Below, one piece after another: positions 53,201 to 61,628 of a DNA stretch of 64,000 nucleotides. A program made the position numbers and the translations under genes. This DNA comes from Flavobacteriaceae bacterium UBA5534. Its GTDB lineage: Bacteria > Bacteroidota > Bacteroidia > Flavobacteriales > Flavobacteriaceae. The notes under the pieces are model-generated. The model did not search any database, was not told the origin of the DNA, and saw only the letters and a list, made by a program, of their open reading frames with translations. The stretch lies in NCBI GenBank assembly GCA_002426015.1, contig DINS01000035.1, positions 259,610 through 323,609 of the forward strand. Reading direction: 5' to 3'. Position 1 is the stretch's first letter, and each line of letters starts with the position of its first letter.

Positions 53201-54674
53201 TGACATCTTTTGATAAATCGGCCAATCCGTTAAATTTAAACTTTAAATTTTCATCCTTAGATTCCAATAATCCGTTAAAAACGTTATTACCCAATTTGCC
53301 AGAAACTTCAACATCTTTATAGGCATAGTCATTGTAATCTAATGAAAAAACATGTCCAGAGATATTGGTGTTTAGGTTCTTCAAAGTAAAACCTTTCCCA
53401 TCTACATCAAGATTGAACGAGGTCAGCTTCACAATTGGATCGTTAAGTAAAACACCTAAATCAAACTCATTAAAAATAACTTTACCTTTATAGTTGGCAT
53501 CATCAATATTATCAATATGCGACAGCAACATGTTGGTGTCGATATGACCGATTTCTGTATGTATATCAAGGTTGGCATCTATATAAGTGGGTGTTATTTT
53601 TGCTTTACCATTAATAGAAAAATTGCCAACTTTACTGAATATCGTTGGGATGGATTCTCCAAGAATATTCGGTAAAAGAGATTTTAAATCATAGTAATTA
53701 GAAGATAAGTCATCAAATCTTCCATCTAAAGCAAAGTTATTTTCTCCACTATTAAAAAGATTCTTAAAATTGATATCTCCATAAATTCGGGTTTGTGTAC
53801 TGGTATTCAATTTTAAATTATTGGCCTGTAAATCGTTTAGCGTTCCGCTAATGTTTGTACTAAACTTGGCGTGTTCTTTGGTACCAAATTCATTATAAAA
53901 CGTATTGAGCTCATCCAATAAAATATCTGAATTTGTGAAATTAGCCTGTACTTTGACCTTATCTTCAAAATACTGAAAATCTTCTCTGTTATAATCAAAT
54001 CTGACGTTTCCTTCAAGATACGAATTGGCAGTTTTAATGGTGAGGTCATCAAAACTCATGTGGTCGAGTGTATATTCAAAGTTGGTAATCATGTTTTTAA
54101 CAATCAGACCACGACTATCCTTAAAAGCAAGCGTATTGATTCTGGCACTCACATCACTTCCATTAATCAAAAAATTGGTCGCATTGATGTTGAGTTTATC
54201 AAATTCTATGATTTTTGGAGTTTCTTTATTTTCATCCAGCATCCTAAAAGTCCCATCATAAATGGACACGTCACTTGACGATAATAAAAAAGTACTCTTT
54301 TCTTTACGAGGGTTATCTTCATCAAATTTGGCTATAAATACATTTAAACTGCTCTCTTCTTCACCTTTATAGGTTTTGATGTTAAACGTCAAACCCATAA
54401 TGTCGATATCGCCAAAGTTTAATTTGCCATTGTAAACGTTTCTAAAACTCAATATGGATGTGTTGAGCTCGTTGATATTGATAAGCGTATCTTTTTTATA
54501 ATCCTCTATATAAATATTCTTCAGTTCGACATCGCCATTAAATTGAAGTCCAACCTGACCAATATTGATGTTGGTTTTGTAGTCGTCATTAATACGTTTT
54601 GTGACTTTTTTGCCTATATATGTTTGAACTGAAGGAATAGAAAGTACCAACACCAAAATGATGAAAAGCAGCAA
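50259..54674 (-). CDS. tamB: Translocation and assembly module protein TamB
   Basis: The protein has at least 1471 residues: an N-terminal membrane anchor, more than a thousand residues of repetitive beta strands, and a C-terminal DUF490 region (TSRSIDVNVEINLTGQLEQP, YRLESKESRENQALYLLATGSF in parts), followed by a Lys/Glu/Asp-rich tail. It spans the periplasm and helps outer membrane assembly or lipid transport. The frame stays open past the TTG at 54674 to about 54773; those codons give a basic stretch KRIKKFFKIISK before the hydrophobic core, so the true start is probably there, yet it contains no ATG, GTG or TTG. Confidence 0.9.
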   Translation of the reverse strand: MLLFIILVLVLSIPSVQTYIGKKVTKRINDDYKTNINIGQVGLQFNGDVELKNIYIEDYKKDTLININELNTSILSFRNVYNGKLNFGDIDIMGLTFNIKTYKGEEESSLNVFIAKFDEDNPRKEKSTFLLSSSDVSIYDGTFRMLDENKETPKIIEFDKLNINATNFLINGSDVSARINTLAFKDSRGLIVKNMITNFEYTLDHMSFDDLTIKTANSYLEGNVRFDYNREDFQYFEDKVKVQANFTNSDILLDELNTFYNEFGTKEHAKFSTNISGTLNDLQANNLKLNTSTQTRIYGDINFKNLFNSGENNFALDGRFDDLSSNYYDLKSLLPNILGESIPTIFSKVGNFSINGKAKITPTYIDANLDIHTEIGHIDTNMLLSHIDNIDDANYKGKVIFNEFDLGVLLNDPIVKLTSFNLDVDGKGFTLKNLNTNISGHVFSLDYNDYAYKDVEVSGKLGNNVFNGLLESKDENLKFKFNGLADLSKDVKALDFTAFVEYANLRALNFIQKDSISIFKGNVVMSMKGSGIDDAYGSLTFTNTTYINQNDAYYFEDFDITSTFEKDKRVINVNSPDIIEGSVSGNFKFKDVGKLIENSVGSIYTNYKPYKIDTDQYIDFNFTIYNKIVEVFYHKLELGKNTFVKGRIESDEKGFNLTFKSPQIKLQDYFANNIELKIDNSNPLFNTYVEIDSLNTNFYNISKFDLINVTLRDTLFIKTEFKGGNQNKDDFNLSLFYTINKENKSVIGFKKSDVTFKENTWQINEKRNKLNKITFDREFKQFDIEEIVMNHFEEEIGLSGTVKDSTYKDIKLNFKDVDLTKITPRLDSMRFAGNVNGKLEILQQNGVYVPNSNVTIGKFKFNDYELGNLKADIIGNQSLTNYRVDVLLQNDNLKSLIAKGNIDVSPKNSSINLDVIFDEFQLAPLNVFGAEVITNIRGLASGTAKVSGSLKKPKIDGDLVLDNAGLTIAELNVDYGFDFDSEVKLKDQRFIFNDVILTDSKYFSRANLNGYISHNNFSDWRLGLDIDTNRLLVLNTEYTEDALYYGTGFIKGVASIYGPTEQLVIKVDASTEPGTVFKIPLSDTESFGDNSYIHFLSPEEKAARLRGETIIENKVGGLELNFDLDINQNADIEIVIDRNLGSSMRGRGEGNLLFEINTNGKFKMWGDFVVYSGTYNFKYGGLFEKEFIVEKGGKIEWNGDPLNAELNLKAVYTTNANPSMLLDNPTSRSIDVNVEINLTGQLEQPVPDFTFSFPRVESTIKSELEYRLESKESRENQALYLLATGSFASDISFGQQAYGTIADRVNGLVNSLFTNEDGKLQVGINLKPGEVTTDYRTDSQVGLTLKTKISDRVLINGKVGVPVGGVNETVIAGDVQIDVLLNEDGTLTAKFFNRENNIRNFGEEIGYTQGVGLSYNVEFDTFKELLQIIFSGKNKKEKEDTKKKDDQATKNEDEHMPDYITMKKKTDKKEN

Positions 54675-54733
54675 AAGTATTGCTGCAATTTTAGATATTA
54701 TTTTGAAGAATTTTTTGATACGTTTTAAAGTTA

Positions 54734-54741
54734 TAACTTTG
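54734..54741 (+). promoter_or_regulatory. Candidate -7 element for tsaD
   Basis: TAACTTTG fits TAnnTTTG and is 38 bases before the tsaD ATG. A TTTG at 54714-54717 is 16 bases upstream, shorter than usual. Confidence 0.4.
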
Positions 54742-54779
54742 ATGTCAAAATTAACAATTATTGTGCCTAAAATTTACTA

Positions 54780-55802
54780 ATGGCTTCACAAAATATTTAT
54801 ATTCTTGGTATTGAGTCGTCGTGTGATGATACAGCTGCTTCTGTAATGCTTAACGGAACCATTTTGAGCAATGTTGTGGCAAGTCAAAATATTCATATCG
54901 AATTTGGAGGTGTTGTACCAGAATTGGCATCGCGTGCTCATCAGCAAAACATCGTTCCTGTGGTGCACCAAGCTCTTAAAAAAGCGAATGTCGATAAATC
55001 GCAATTGAGCGCCATTGCCTTTACCAAAGGACCAGGACTAATGGGCTCTTTGCTTGTTGGAACTTCCTTTGCCAAATCGTTGGCTTATGGTTTGGGTATT
55101 CCTTTGATAGACGTTAACCATATGTCTGCCCATATTTTGGCTCATTTTATTGATGAAGAAGGTTTTGAGAAGCCACCTTTTCCATTTTTAGCGATGACGA
55201 TTTCTGGTGGACATACCCAAATTGTGAAGGTGAACCACTATTTTGATATGGAAGTGATTGGCGAAACCATTGATGATGCCGTTGGTGAAGCATTTGATAA
55301 AAGCGGAAAAATACTTGGTTTAGGTTATCCTGCTGGACCCGAAATTGACAAACGTGCAAAACTTGGCAATCCGAAAGCTTTTAAATTCACAAAACCTAAA
55401 GTAGATGGATTGAATTTTAGTTTTTCGGGACTTAAAACTGCGATTTTATATTTTATACAAAAGGAAACGAAGGAAAATCCAAATTTTATTGAAGAAAATT
55501 TGAATGATATTTGTGCTTCTATACAATATACTATCATTGGAATATTGATTGATAAGCTCAAAATAGCATCCAAACAAACAGGAATAAAACATATAGCCAT
55601 TGGTGGAGGTGTGTCTGCTAATTCTGGAATACGTAAAGCCTTAAAAGATGGTGAAACAAAATTTGGGTGGACGACTTATGTGCCTAAATTTGAGTTTACA
55701 ACAGATAATGCCGCTATGATAGCCATTGTTGGGTATTTAAAATACCTAGAAGGTGATTTTGCAGAACAAAATGTGATTGCTTCTGCGAGGTTGAAGATAT
55801 AA
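54780..55802 (+). CDS. tsaD: tRNA N6-adenosine threonylcarbamoyltransferase
   Basis: The 340-residue protein begins LGIESSCDDTA (9-19). The iron-binding histidines are His114 and His118 in NHMSAHILAHF, the SGGHTQ loop follows, and DDAVGEAFDKSGKILGLGYPAG completes the family signature, in parts. It transfers the threonylcarbamoyl group to A37 of ANN-reading tRNAs together with TsaB and TsaE, encoded elsewhere. It is divergent from tamB, as in other flavobacteria. Confidence 0.96.
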   Translation: MASQNIYILGIESSCDDTAASVMLNGTILSNVVASQNIHIEFGGVVPELASRAHQQNIVPVVHQALKKANVDKSQLSAIAFTKGPGLMGSLLVGTSFAKSLAYGLGIPLIDVNHMSAHILAHFIDEEGFEKPPFPFLAMTISGGHTQIVKVNHYFDMEVIGETIDDAVGEAFDKSGKILGLGYPAGPEIDKRAKLGNPKAFKFTKPKVDGLNFSFSGLKTAILYFIQKETKENPNFIEENLNDICASIQYTIIGILIDKLKIASKQTGIKHIAIGGGVSANSGIRKALKDGETKFGWTTYVPKFEFTTDNAAMIAIVGYLKYLEGDFAEQNVIASARLKI

Positions 55803-55878
55803 CTTACTAAAGCAAGTTGTAAACAATCAATTCTTAAAAACTTAATTTTTTTTCTGAAGATGTAAAGGTCTTTACTTT

Positions 55879-55886
55879 TAAATTTG
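55879..55886 (+). promoter_or_regulatory. Candidate -7 element for the parvulin gene
   Basis: TAAATTTG fits the Bacteroidota consensus and lies 25 bases before the ATG at 55912. Confidence 0.4.
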
Positions 55887-55911
55887 ACTCTAAAATCATA
55901 AAAACCTAATT

Positions 55912-56550
55912 ATGCTTAAAAACCTACTATTTATTTCTTTTGTTTTAATCGCTGGAACCACATCAGCCCAAAATGATTTTGAAAGTCAGTTGGACTCCAT
56001 TCAAGATGAAACACAAGCAACAAAATTTATTGAAACCTACAAATCCAACAAAGGTCAAATAATTACATTCAACAAAGAGAAACACAAAAGCCCATTAGCT
56101 GATGAATTATTCTCTTTGGGAAAAGGTGGAAAAAAAAGTATCAAAACCGATGTTGACAAAACCTATTACAAGATTATCGACAAGCACGAAATTCCATACT
56201 ATAGAGTCAGTTATGTCTATCTTGATGGTACTAAAAAAACGAATGAGGAGATTGATGACATACGTCAACGTATCATTAAAAAATACAATGAAGGTTTTCA
56301 GTTTAAAGACCTTGCAAAGATGTATTCTATGGATGAGAATGCCAATCGAGGTGGTGATTTAGGTTGGTTCACACATGGCGATATGGTTCCAGAATTTGAA
56401 GAAGCTGTTGTTAATGCGCCAAATAGTGTTGGTGATATTTTTACGGTTGATATTCTTGAACGTCATTGGCATTATGTGGTTTTAAAAACGCACGACACCA
56501 AGCTTATTGAAGAAATAAAAGTATTAAAAGTGACCGAAACCATTAATTAA
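55912..56550 (+). CDS. Parvulin-type peptidylprolyl isomerase, secreted
   Basis: The 212-residue protein has a signal peptide (LLFISFVLIAGTTSAQ) and then a parvulin domain (about 100-200): RVSYVYLDG, FKDLAKMYSMDENANRGGDLGWF in parts, MVPEFEEAV and RHWHYVVLK, where the histidine triplet region is characteristic. It should isomerise proline bonds in periplasmic proteins. Its stop overlaps the rsmE start by one base (TAATG), so translation is coupled. Confidence 0.85.
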   Translation: MLKNLLFISFVLIAGTTSAQNDFESQLDSIQDETQATKFIETYKSNKGQIITFNKEKHKSPLADELFSLGKGGKKSIKTDVDKTYYKIIDKHEIPYYRVSYVYLDGTKKTNEEIDDIRQRIIKKYNEGFQFKDLAKMYSMDENANRGGDLGWFTHGDMVPEFEEAVVNAPNSVGDIFTVDILERHWHYVVLKTHDTKLIEEIKVLKVTETIN

Positions 56551-57254
56551 TGCAACTGTTTTTTAACCCAACCATTGATGAGCACACCTCGCAATTGTCG
56601 TTTGAATGCGATGAAAGCAAACACATAGTAAAGGTGCTGCGCAAATCGGTTGGTGATGAACTGCACATAACAAACGGAAAAGGCTGGCTTTTTGTAGCCG
56701 AAATTTCGTTGGCCGACATCAAAAACTGTATTGCAACCATCACTTCAAAAACGTTTCAAGCCAAACGAAGCTATAAAGTTCATTTGGCTGTTGCACCTAC
56801 TAAAATGAATGATCGATACGAATGGTTTTTAGAAAAAGCTACCGAAATAGGCATTGACACCATCACTCCTATTATTTGCGATCACAGCGAAAGAAAAGTT
56901 ATAAAAAGAGATCGCTTTGAGAAGATTTTACAATCGGCAATGAAACAATCGTTGCACTATTATATGCCACAGTTGAATGATGTCATTCAGTTTAAAGAAT
57001 TTGTAAAACAAGAATTTACTGGCCAAAAGTTTATCGCACATTGCGAAGAAACGGACAGAAAATCACTCAAAAAGGAATTACTGCCACAACAAGACGTCAC
57101 CATCCTTATTGGCCCTGAAGGTGATTTTAGTGTTAAAGAAATTGAAATGGCAATTAAAAATAGATATATTCCTGTAACTTTGGGTACAACCAGATTACGA
57201 ACCGAAACAGCAGCAATTGTTGCTTGTCATAGTGTTGCATTTACCAATGAATAA
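56550..57254 (+). CDS. rsmE: 16S rRNA (uracil1498-N3)-methyltransferase
   Basis: The 234-residue SPOUT methyltransferase starts with a PUA-like domain. AMKQSLHYYMPQL is the substrate-binding segment, IGPEGDFSVKEIE is the SAM-binding knot motif and LGTTRLRTETAAIVA is the C-terminal knot. It methylates U1498 of 16S rRNA in the mature small subunit. It follows the parvulin gene by coupled translation, and the DUF4159 gene begins at its stop. Confidence 0.94.
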   Translation: MQLFFNPTIDEHTSQLSFECDESKHIVKVLRKSVGDELHITNGKGWLFVAEISLADIKNCIATITSKTFQAKRSYKVHLAVAPTKMNDRYEWFLEKATEIGIDTITPIICDHSERKVIKRDRFEKILQSAMKQSLHYYMPQLNDVIQFKEFVKQEFTGQKFIAHCEETDRKSLKKELLPQQDVTILIGPEGDFSVKEIEMAIKNRYIPVTLGTTRLRTETAAIVACHSVAFTNE

Positions 57255-57255
57255 T

Positions 57256-57900
57256 ATGAAAGCTTGCTTTATAACTTCTCTTTTTTGTCTTTTTTATATG
57301 TTCTCTTTTTCGCAAGACATTGCAGTTTTAAAATATAAAGGTGGAGGTGATTGGTATGGCAATCCAACCTCTATCCCAAATTTGATTACGTTTTGCAATA
57401 TGAATATCAACACCAAAATCAATGCAAAACCAGAAACTGTAGAAACAGGCAGTAGCGATATTTTTCAGTATCCATTTATACACATGACTGGTCATGGCAA
57501 TGTGTTTTTTAGTGATGTCGATGCAGACAACTTAAGAAATTATCTCATTTCTGGAGGCTTTCTCCATATTGATGATAACTATGGCATGCAGCCATACATC
57601 ACCAAAGAACTTAAAAAGGTGTTTCCCGATAAAGAGTTGATAGAATTACCAAAAACCCATCCTATCTTCAACATTGCATACAAATTCCCTGAAGGGTTGC
57701 CTAAAATACATGAACACGAAGGTAAAAGGCCTCAAGCATTTGGAATTTTTCACGAAGGACGATTAGTGTTGCTTTTTACTTATGAAAGCGATTTGGGAGA
57801 TGGCTGGGAAGATGAAGAAGTGCACAACGACCCGTTTGAAGTGAGAGAAAAAGCCTTAAAAATGGGAGCCAATATTATAAAGTATGCTTTTGAAAATTAA
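57256..57900 (+). CDS. DUF4159 secreted protein
   Basis: From ATG 57256 the protein has a signal peptide (MKACFITSLFCLFYMFSFSQ) and a globular domain with FPFIHMTGHGNVFF-like core (YPFIHMTGHGNVFFSD in the sequence) and GGFLHIDDNYG. These are typical of DUF4159, a domain related to glutamine-amidotransferase-like folds. ATG 57247, inside rsmE, is an alternative. In related genomes it travels with BatA-type and aerotolerance genes, but here it follows rsmE. The function is unknown. Confidence 0.8.
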   Translation: MKACFITSLFCLFYMFSFSQDIAVLKYKGGGDWYGNPTSIPNLITFCNMNINTKINAKPETVETGSSDIFQYPFIHMTGHGNVFFSDVDADNLRNYLISGGFLHIDDNYGMQPYITKELKKVFPDKELIELPKTHPIFNIAYKFPEGLPKIHEHEGKRPQAFGIFHEGRLVLLFTYESDLGDGWEDEEVHNDPFEVREKALKMGANIIKYAFEN

Positions 57901-57941
57901 ACACCAGAACCAATTAGTGTTGAAAACTGCCAACTTATTTT

Positions 57942-58457
57942 ATGCAACTCACACATTATAATACCAACTTCAACAAACACACCTTTCCAATTACAATAGT
58001 CTGTGATAATATTACCAATGCACCAAATATTGGTAGTTTGTTTAGAACTGCTGATGCCTTTGGTGTAGAACGTATCGTTTTTTGTGGCCAAGACATTACG
58101 TTAGGCAGAAAAATGACCAAAACATCACGAGCTACTGAAAAAGTAGTTCCTCACGAACTAAAATCGGACATAATAAATACTATTGAAAGCCTCAAAACTG
58201 AAGGCTATTTTATAGCATCGCTCGAAATCACTTCAAACAGCAAGCAACTTCATACCTTTCAGTTTCCAACACAACAACCAATAGCACTGATAGTTGGTGA
58301 TGAAAATTTTGGTGTTTCTGACACTGTTTTAAAACTATCAGATGCACTCATTCATATCGATATGTTTGGTCAGAATAGCAGTATGAATGTCGTACAAGCA
58401 ACCACAATTGCACTTTATGAAATGACAAAACAGCACATTCAAAATGTAAATCAATAA
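57942..58457 (+). CDS. TrmH/SpoU-family RNA 2'-O-methyltransferase
   Basis: The 171-residue protein is the minimal SpoU catalytic domain without an RNA-binding extension. Motif 1 is NIGSLFRTADAFG (about 26-38), motif 2 is IVGDENFGV and motif 3 is IDMFGQNSSMNV, together forming the knotted SAM site. It probably methylates a tRNA or rRNA ribose; the target is not clear (TrmL and TrmH are candidates). It lies 41 bases after the DUF4159 gene and 35 before the permease gene. Confidence 0.85.
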   Translation: MQLTHYNTNFNKHTFPITIVCDNITNAPNIGSLFRTADAFGVERIVFCGQDITLGRKMTKTSRATEKVVPHELKSDIINTIESLKTEGYFIASLEITSNSKQLHTFQFPTQQPIALIVGDENFGVSDTVLKLSDALIHIDMFGQNSSMNVVQATTIALYEMTKQHIQNVNQ

Positions 58458-58492
58458 AAGCATAGCTTTATAAAATTCTATTATATTTACGT

Positions 58493-59581
58493 ATGAATTC
58501 AAAAGAAATAGCCAACGGGATTTTGCGAGCACTAGGAATTATCCTCGGTATATTTCTGATTTTATACTTCCTTTATAAAATCCAATCTGTGATTGTTTAT
58601 ATAGCCATTGCTGCTGTGGTATCTCTTATTGGCCGACCTGTTGTGTTGTTTCTTCGTCGAAAACTGAAATTCAACAACACATTGGCTGTCATAGTAACCA
58701 TGTCGTTATTGGTTAGCCTATTGATTGGCTTAATCAGCTTATTTATACCTCTAATCATTGAACAAAGTCATAATTTAGCTCTTTTAAACATTGACCAGTT
58801 ACAAGCCAATATTCAATATCTATACGAACAAATGGTTATCTATTTTGAAGCCAATCAGATTGATGTAGAGCGTACATTGCAAGAGTCTAAACTTTTAGAT
58901 AAAATCGATTATTCCATCATCCCTAATTTCTTGAATGGCATTGTTAGTGGGTTTGGAAGCTTTACCATAGGCTTGTTTTCAGTCCTGTTTATCTCTTTTT
59001 TCTTTTTAAAGGATAGCAAATTATTTGAAAACGGGATGATGACTTTTATTCCTGATAACAAAGAATCTCGTTGGAAAAATTCATCTGCAAAAATCAAGGA
59101 TTTACTTTCAAGATATTTTGTTGGCCTTCTCTTTCAGGTTCTGATACTCTTTTTCTTATATACAATAGTACTTGTTTCATTTGGGGTTCATAATGCATTG
59201 GTGATTGCTTTTTTATGCGCCTTGCTCAATTTAATCCCTTATGTTGGGCCATTGATTAGTTCAATTTTAGTGATCGTTCTGACAATGACAAGTTTTCTTG
59301 GTCAAAGTTTTAGCGATGTCATTTTACCGAAAACCATTTATGTGTTCATCGGATTTATTATTGCCCAACTGATAGATAACTTTGTAAGCCAACCCATTAT
59401 CTTTTCTAAAAGTGTAAAATCTCATCCTTTGGAAATCTTTTTGGTGATCATTATTGCAGGCATCTTGTTTGGTATTGTAGGCATGGTCGTCGCTGTACCA
59501 AGTTATACAGCAATTAAAGTGATCTTAAAAGAATTTTTATCAGAAAATAAAATAGTCCAACGCCTCACTAAAGATTTATAA
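58493..59581 (+). CDS. AI-2E-family membrane permease
   Basis: The 362-residue protein has about eight membrane helices: two near the N-terminus (15-45), one at 62-85, one at 150-170 and four in the C-terminal half, with a charged central loop (90-150 and 175-200). The LNLIPYVGPLIS segment is the family signature. Members export small molecules or sodium; the AI-2 transport claimed for the original family does not predict the substrate here. Confidence 0.85.
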   Translation: MNSKEIANGILRALGIILGIFLILYFLYKIQSVIVYIAIAAVVSLIGRPVVLFLRRKLKFNNTLAVIVTMSLLVSLLIGLISLFIPLIIEQSHNLALLNIDQLQANIQYLYEQMVIYFEANQIDVERTLQESKLLDKIDYSIIPNFLNGIVSGFGSFTIGLFSVLFISFFFLKDSKLFENGMMTFIPDNKESRWKNSSAKIKDLLSRYFVGLLFQVLILFFLYTIVLVSFGVHNALVIAFLCALLNLIPYVGPLISSILVIVLTMTSFLGQSFSDVILPKTIYVFIGFIIAQLIDNFVSQPIIFSKSVKSHPLEIFLVIIIAGILFGIVGMVVAVPSYTAIKVILKEFLSENKIVQRLTKDL

Positions 59582-59587
59582 ATTACT

Positions 59588-60769
59588 TTGAATAAGCAGC
59601 TTTTAAATATTGATGTTCAAGAATTTATAAATGACAACTTAAACTCTGATATCACTAAACTGCTCTTAAAAGGAACGACATTCAAATCGATTGAAACAAT
59701 TGAAATCATCGAACAAATAGAAGCCAAAAACAAGTGTAAAACCAAACTTCCAACATGGTTTAATTCTAAGCAGATTTATTATCCCAACAAACTTAATATT
59801 GAGCAAACATCATCCGAAATTACTGCTAAATACAAATCAAATTTAATCGATGGCGATTCTATAATAGATATGACTGGAGGTTTTGGAGTGGATTGCTTTT
59901 ACTTTTCAAAACGTTTTAAAAATGTGACGCATTGCGAAATCAATGAAGAGTTATCAGCAATAGTGTCATACAACTATAAACAATTATACATTGAGAATAT
60001 AAAGTGTCATTCAGTTGATGGCGTTGAATTTTTAAAACAAACACAGCAAAAGTTTGACTGGATTTATATAGACCCTTCCAGACGTCATGATAGTAAAGGG
60101 AAAGTGTTCTTTCTAAAAGATTGTTTACCTGATGTGCCAGCCCATTTTGATGTACTATTCAAACATTCCAAGAATATCATGATAAAGACTTCCCCTTTGT
60201 TGGATATTTCTATTGGTATCAGTGAATTAACCTTTGTAAAAGCTGTTCATATTGTTGCAATCAACAACGAGGTCAAAGAACTACTTTGGATATTACAAAA
60301 AGAATACACTTTAGGTGTTTCAATAGAAACCGTCAATATCAAAGGTGAACACTATGAGCGCTTCAGTTTTAAAATAAACGATGAGAATGACAACAATATT
60401 AATTATAGTGAGCCTCTCAACTATTTATACGAGCCAAATTCAGCTATTTTAAAATCTGGCGGATTTAGTTCGGTTGCCAAACAGTTACATCTTTTCAAGC
60501 TCCATAAACATTCGCATTTATATACTTATGATGTGAAAATAGATTTTCCTGGACGATGTTTTGAAATTAAGTCAACACATCCATACAGCAAAAAGCTTTT
60601 GAAAAATTTAAAAATCAGTCAAGCAAACATTACCACTCGTAATTTTCCTGAAACTGTCGAACAAATTCGTAAAAAATTCAGTATCAAAGATGGAGGCAGT
60701 GATTACCTATTCTTCACAACTAATCTTAATGACGAGAAAATCGTTCTAGTTTGCTCAAAAACTAATTAG
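59588..60769 (+). CDS. SAM-dependent methyltransferase with THUMP-like domain
   Basis: The 393-residue protein has an N-terminal helical part, a class I methyltransferase core with IIDMTGGFGVDCFYF (about 93-107, the SAM loop) and DWIYIDPSRR (the catalytic DPxR region), and a C-terminal THUMP-like domain (about 310-393). It resembles RNA methylases such as RlmKL/TrmG-type proteins. The start is the TTG at 59588, six bases after the permease stop; the product MNKQLLNIDVQEFIN has the usual family N-terminus, and no ATG is nearby. The target RNA is unknown. Confidence 0.8.
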   Translation: MNKQLLNIDVQEFINDNLNSDITKLLLKGTTFKSIETIEIIEQIEAKNKCKTKLPTWFNSKQIYYPNKLNIEQTSSEITAKYKSNLIDGDSIIDMTGGFGVDCFYFSKRFKNVTHCEINEELSAIVSYNYKQLYIENIKCHSVDGVEFLKQTQQKFDWIYIDPSRRHDSKGKVFFLKDCLPDVPAHFDVLFKHSKNIMIKTSPLLDISIGISELTFVKAVHIVAINNEVKELLWILQKEYTLGVSIETVNIKGEHYERFSFKINDENDNNINYSEPLNYLYEPNSAILKSGGFSSVAKQLHLFKLHKHSHLYTYDVKIDFPGRCFEIKSTHPYSKKLLKNLKISQANITTRNFPETVEQIRKKFSIKDGGSDYLFFTTNLNDEKIVLVCSKTN

Positions 60770-61196
60770 GTAAATCTTCAGGTTCGGCATCAGTCAATTG
60801 ATTGTTTGAATCAATAATCAAATTCAATTGTGTACAAGAATCCATTTGATGTACCACTTTTTCACCAGATAAACTGGTATTGGTGACCACAAAAAGTGTT
60901 TCACCAGCACTAAATGATTTCCAAGAGGAAATGGTGCCAGGAAGCACATTGTCTTCAGATTCTAAAAGTGTCCCATCAGTACTGTATATCTTAAAATCGA
61001 ATGGAATGGTGCCATTATTGGCAATTCTCGCTTTAGGATCCAGTCCAACACAAGTAGTGTTTTGTGCAGCATCTTCAGTTACACTTTGGTTAACAATCAA
61101 TTGATCTTGAAAACTGTCAGTTGGTTCAACTGAACAATTATAAAAAGAGGTCATAACAATTGCTAAAGCAATAGCTTTGGTTAAGTTGGTTTTCAT
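60762..61196 (-). CDS. Predicted lipoprotein
   Basis: The 144-residue protein begins MKTNLTKAIALAIVMTSFYNCSVEP; the SFYNC fits a lipobox with Cys21 as the lipidated residue. The mature part is short strands rich in S, T, N and D, with two further cysteines (TTCVGLDP and MDSCTQL) that could form a disulfide, suggesting a small beta-sandwich. The GTLLESEDNVLPGTISSWKSFSAGETLF region is in parts visible. Family unknown. Its 3' end overlaps the convergent methylase gene by 8 bases. Confidence 0.65.
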   Translation of the reverse strand: MKTNLTKAIALAIVMTSFYNCSVEPTDSFQDQLIVNQSVTEDAAQNTTCVGLDPKARIANNGTIPFDFKIYSTDGTLLESEDNVLPGTISSWKSFSAGETLFVVTNTSLSGEKVVHQMDSCTQLNLIIDSNNQLTDAEPEDLPN

Positions 61197-61266
61197 TTGA
61201 TTTGGGGTTTAAATGAAATTATGTGAGCAAATATATGTTAAAATGATTACGAAACAAGCAAACTAC

Positions 61267-61333
61267 TCGATAAAATGTTTAATATATTCGACAAAATACA
61301 TGTTTAGAAATTAAAAATCGACGAAATACACGC
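61267..61333 (-). repeat. Three imperfect direct repeats, candidate operator
   Basis: TCGATAAAATG (61267), TCGACAAAATACATG (61288) and TCGACGAAATACACG (61318) share TCGA-x-x-AAAT. The first two are 21 bp apart, two helical turns, as for LytTR-type binding sites. They lie 70-140 bases before the lipoprotein ATG on the minus strand. Confidence 0.5.
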
Positions 61334-61496
61334 AAAATTTAAAAATAACTAATTGAAAATTATAGTTTTAATTAAAAAGCTCTACTGCTTCTTATAAAAT
61401 GTTTGTAAGTTATTTAGCTCAGCTCTATTGGGGTAAGTCCAAGAACTTCCAAAACATTCAATCTTTTGAACAACTATTTCATTAACTTATATGTAC

Positions 61497-61522
61497 AAAA
61501 AAACCCTCTAATTGAGGGTTTT
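61497..61522 (-). terminator. Terminator of the tRNA transcript
   Basis: AAACCCTC / GAGGGTTT around a 5-base loop, followed on the minus strand by a run of T residues, directly after the tRNA 3' end. Confidence 0.85.
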
Positions 61523-61525
61523 ATG

Positions 61526-61599
61526 TGAGCCCGATAGGATTCGAACCTATGACCGCCTCCTTAGAAGGGAGGTGCTCTATCCAGCTGAGCTACGAGCCC
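61526..61599 (-). tRNA. tRNA-Arg (anticodon TCT)
   Basis: The minus strand folds into a full cloverleaf of 74 bases: acceptor GGGCTCG with its partner (two G-U pairs), D arm with AGCTCAGCTGG, anticodon stem CCTCC/GGAGG with loop CTTCTAA, and T arm with GGTTCGAATCC. The anticodon TCT reads AGA and AGG. The CCA end is not encoded (CAC follows the discriminator A), so it is added after transcription. It is followed by its own terminator. Confidence 0.97.
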
Positions 61600-61612
61600 G
61601 TAACTCTAAAAA

Positions 61613-61628
61613 TGTCGGGGTGGCAGGA
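61613..61628 (-). pseudogene. 3' fragment of a tRNA-Pro gene
   Basis: The minus strand reads TCCTGCCACCCCGACA, which equals the last part of a bacterial tRNA-Pro (T-arm end, acceptor CACCCCG, discriminator A). It stops abruptly: the rest of the T arm and everything before it is missing. In related genomes tRNA-Pro commonly precedes tRNA-Arg in this orientation. Such 3' tRNA fragments are typical attachment-site duplications left by integrative elements; loss of the gene by deletion is the alternative. Confidence 0.55.

Larger units (their letters stand above)
61197..61525. other. Control region upstream of the lipoprotein gene
   Basis: This 329-base stretch has no gene that I can support. 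It holds three TCGA-type direct repeats (61267-61333), then A/T-rich sequence, a chance D-arm-like stretch near 61414-61433 and the terminator of the tRNA (61497-61522). Confidence 0.5.

Noticed and set aside
61414..61433. Stretch resembling a tRNA D arm (TTAGCTCAGC...GGGG)
   Set aside because: No acceptor, anticodon or T arm can be found around it; chance similarity.
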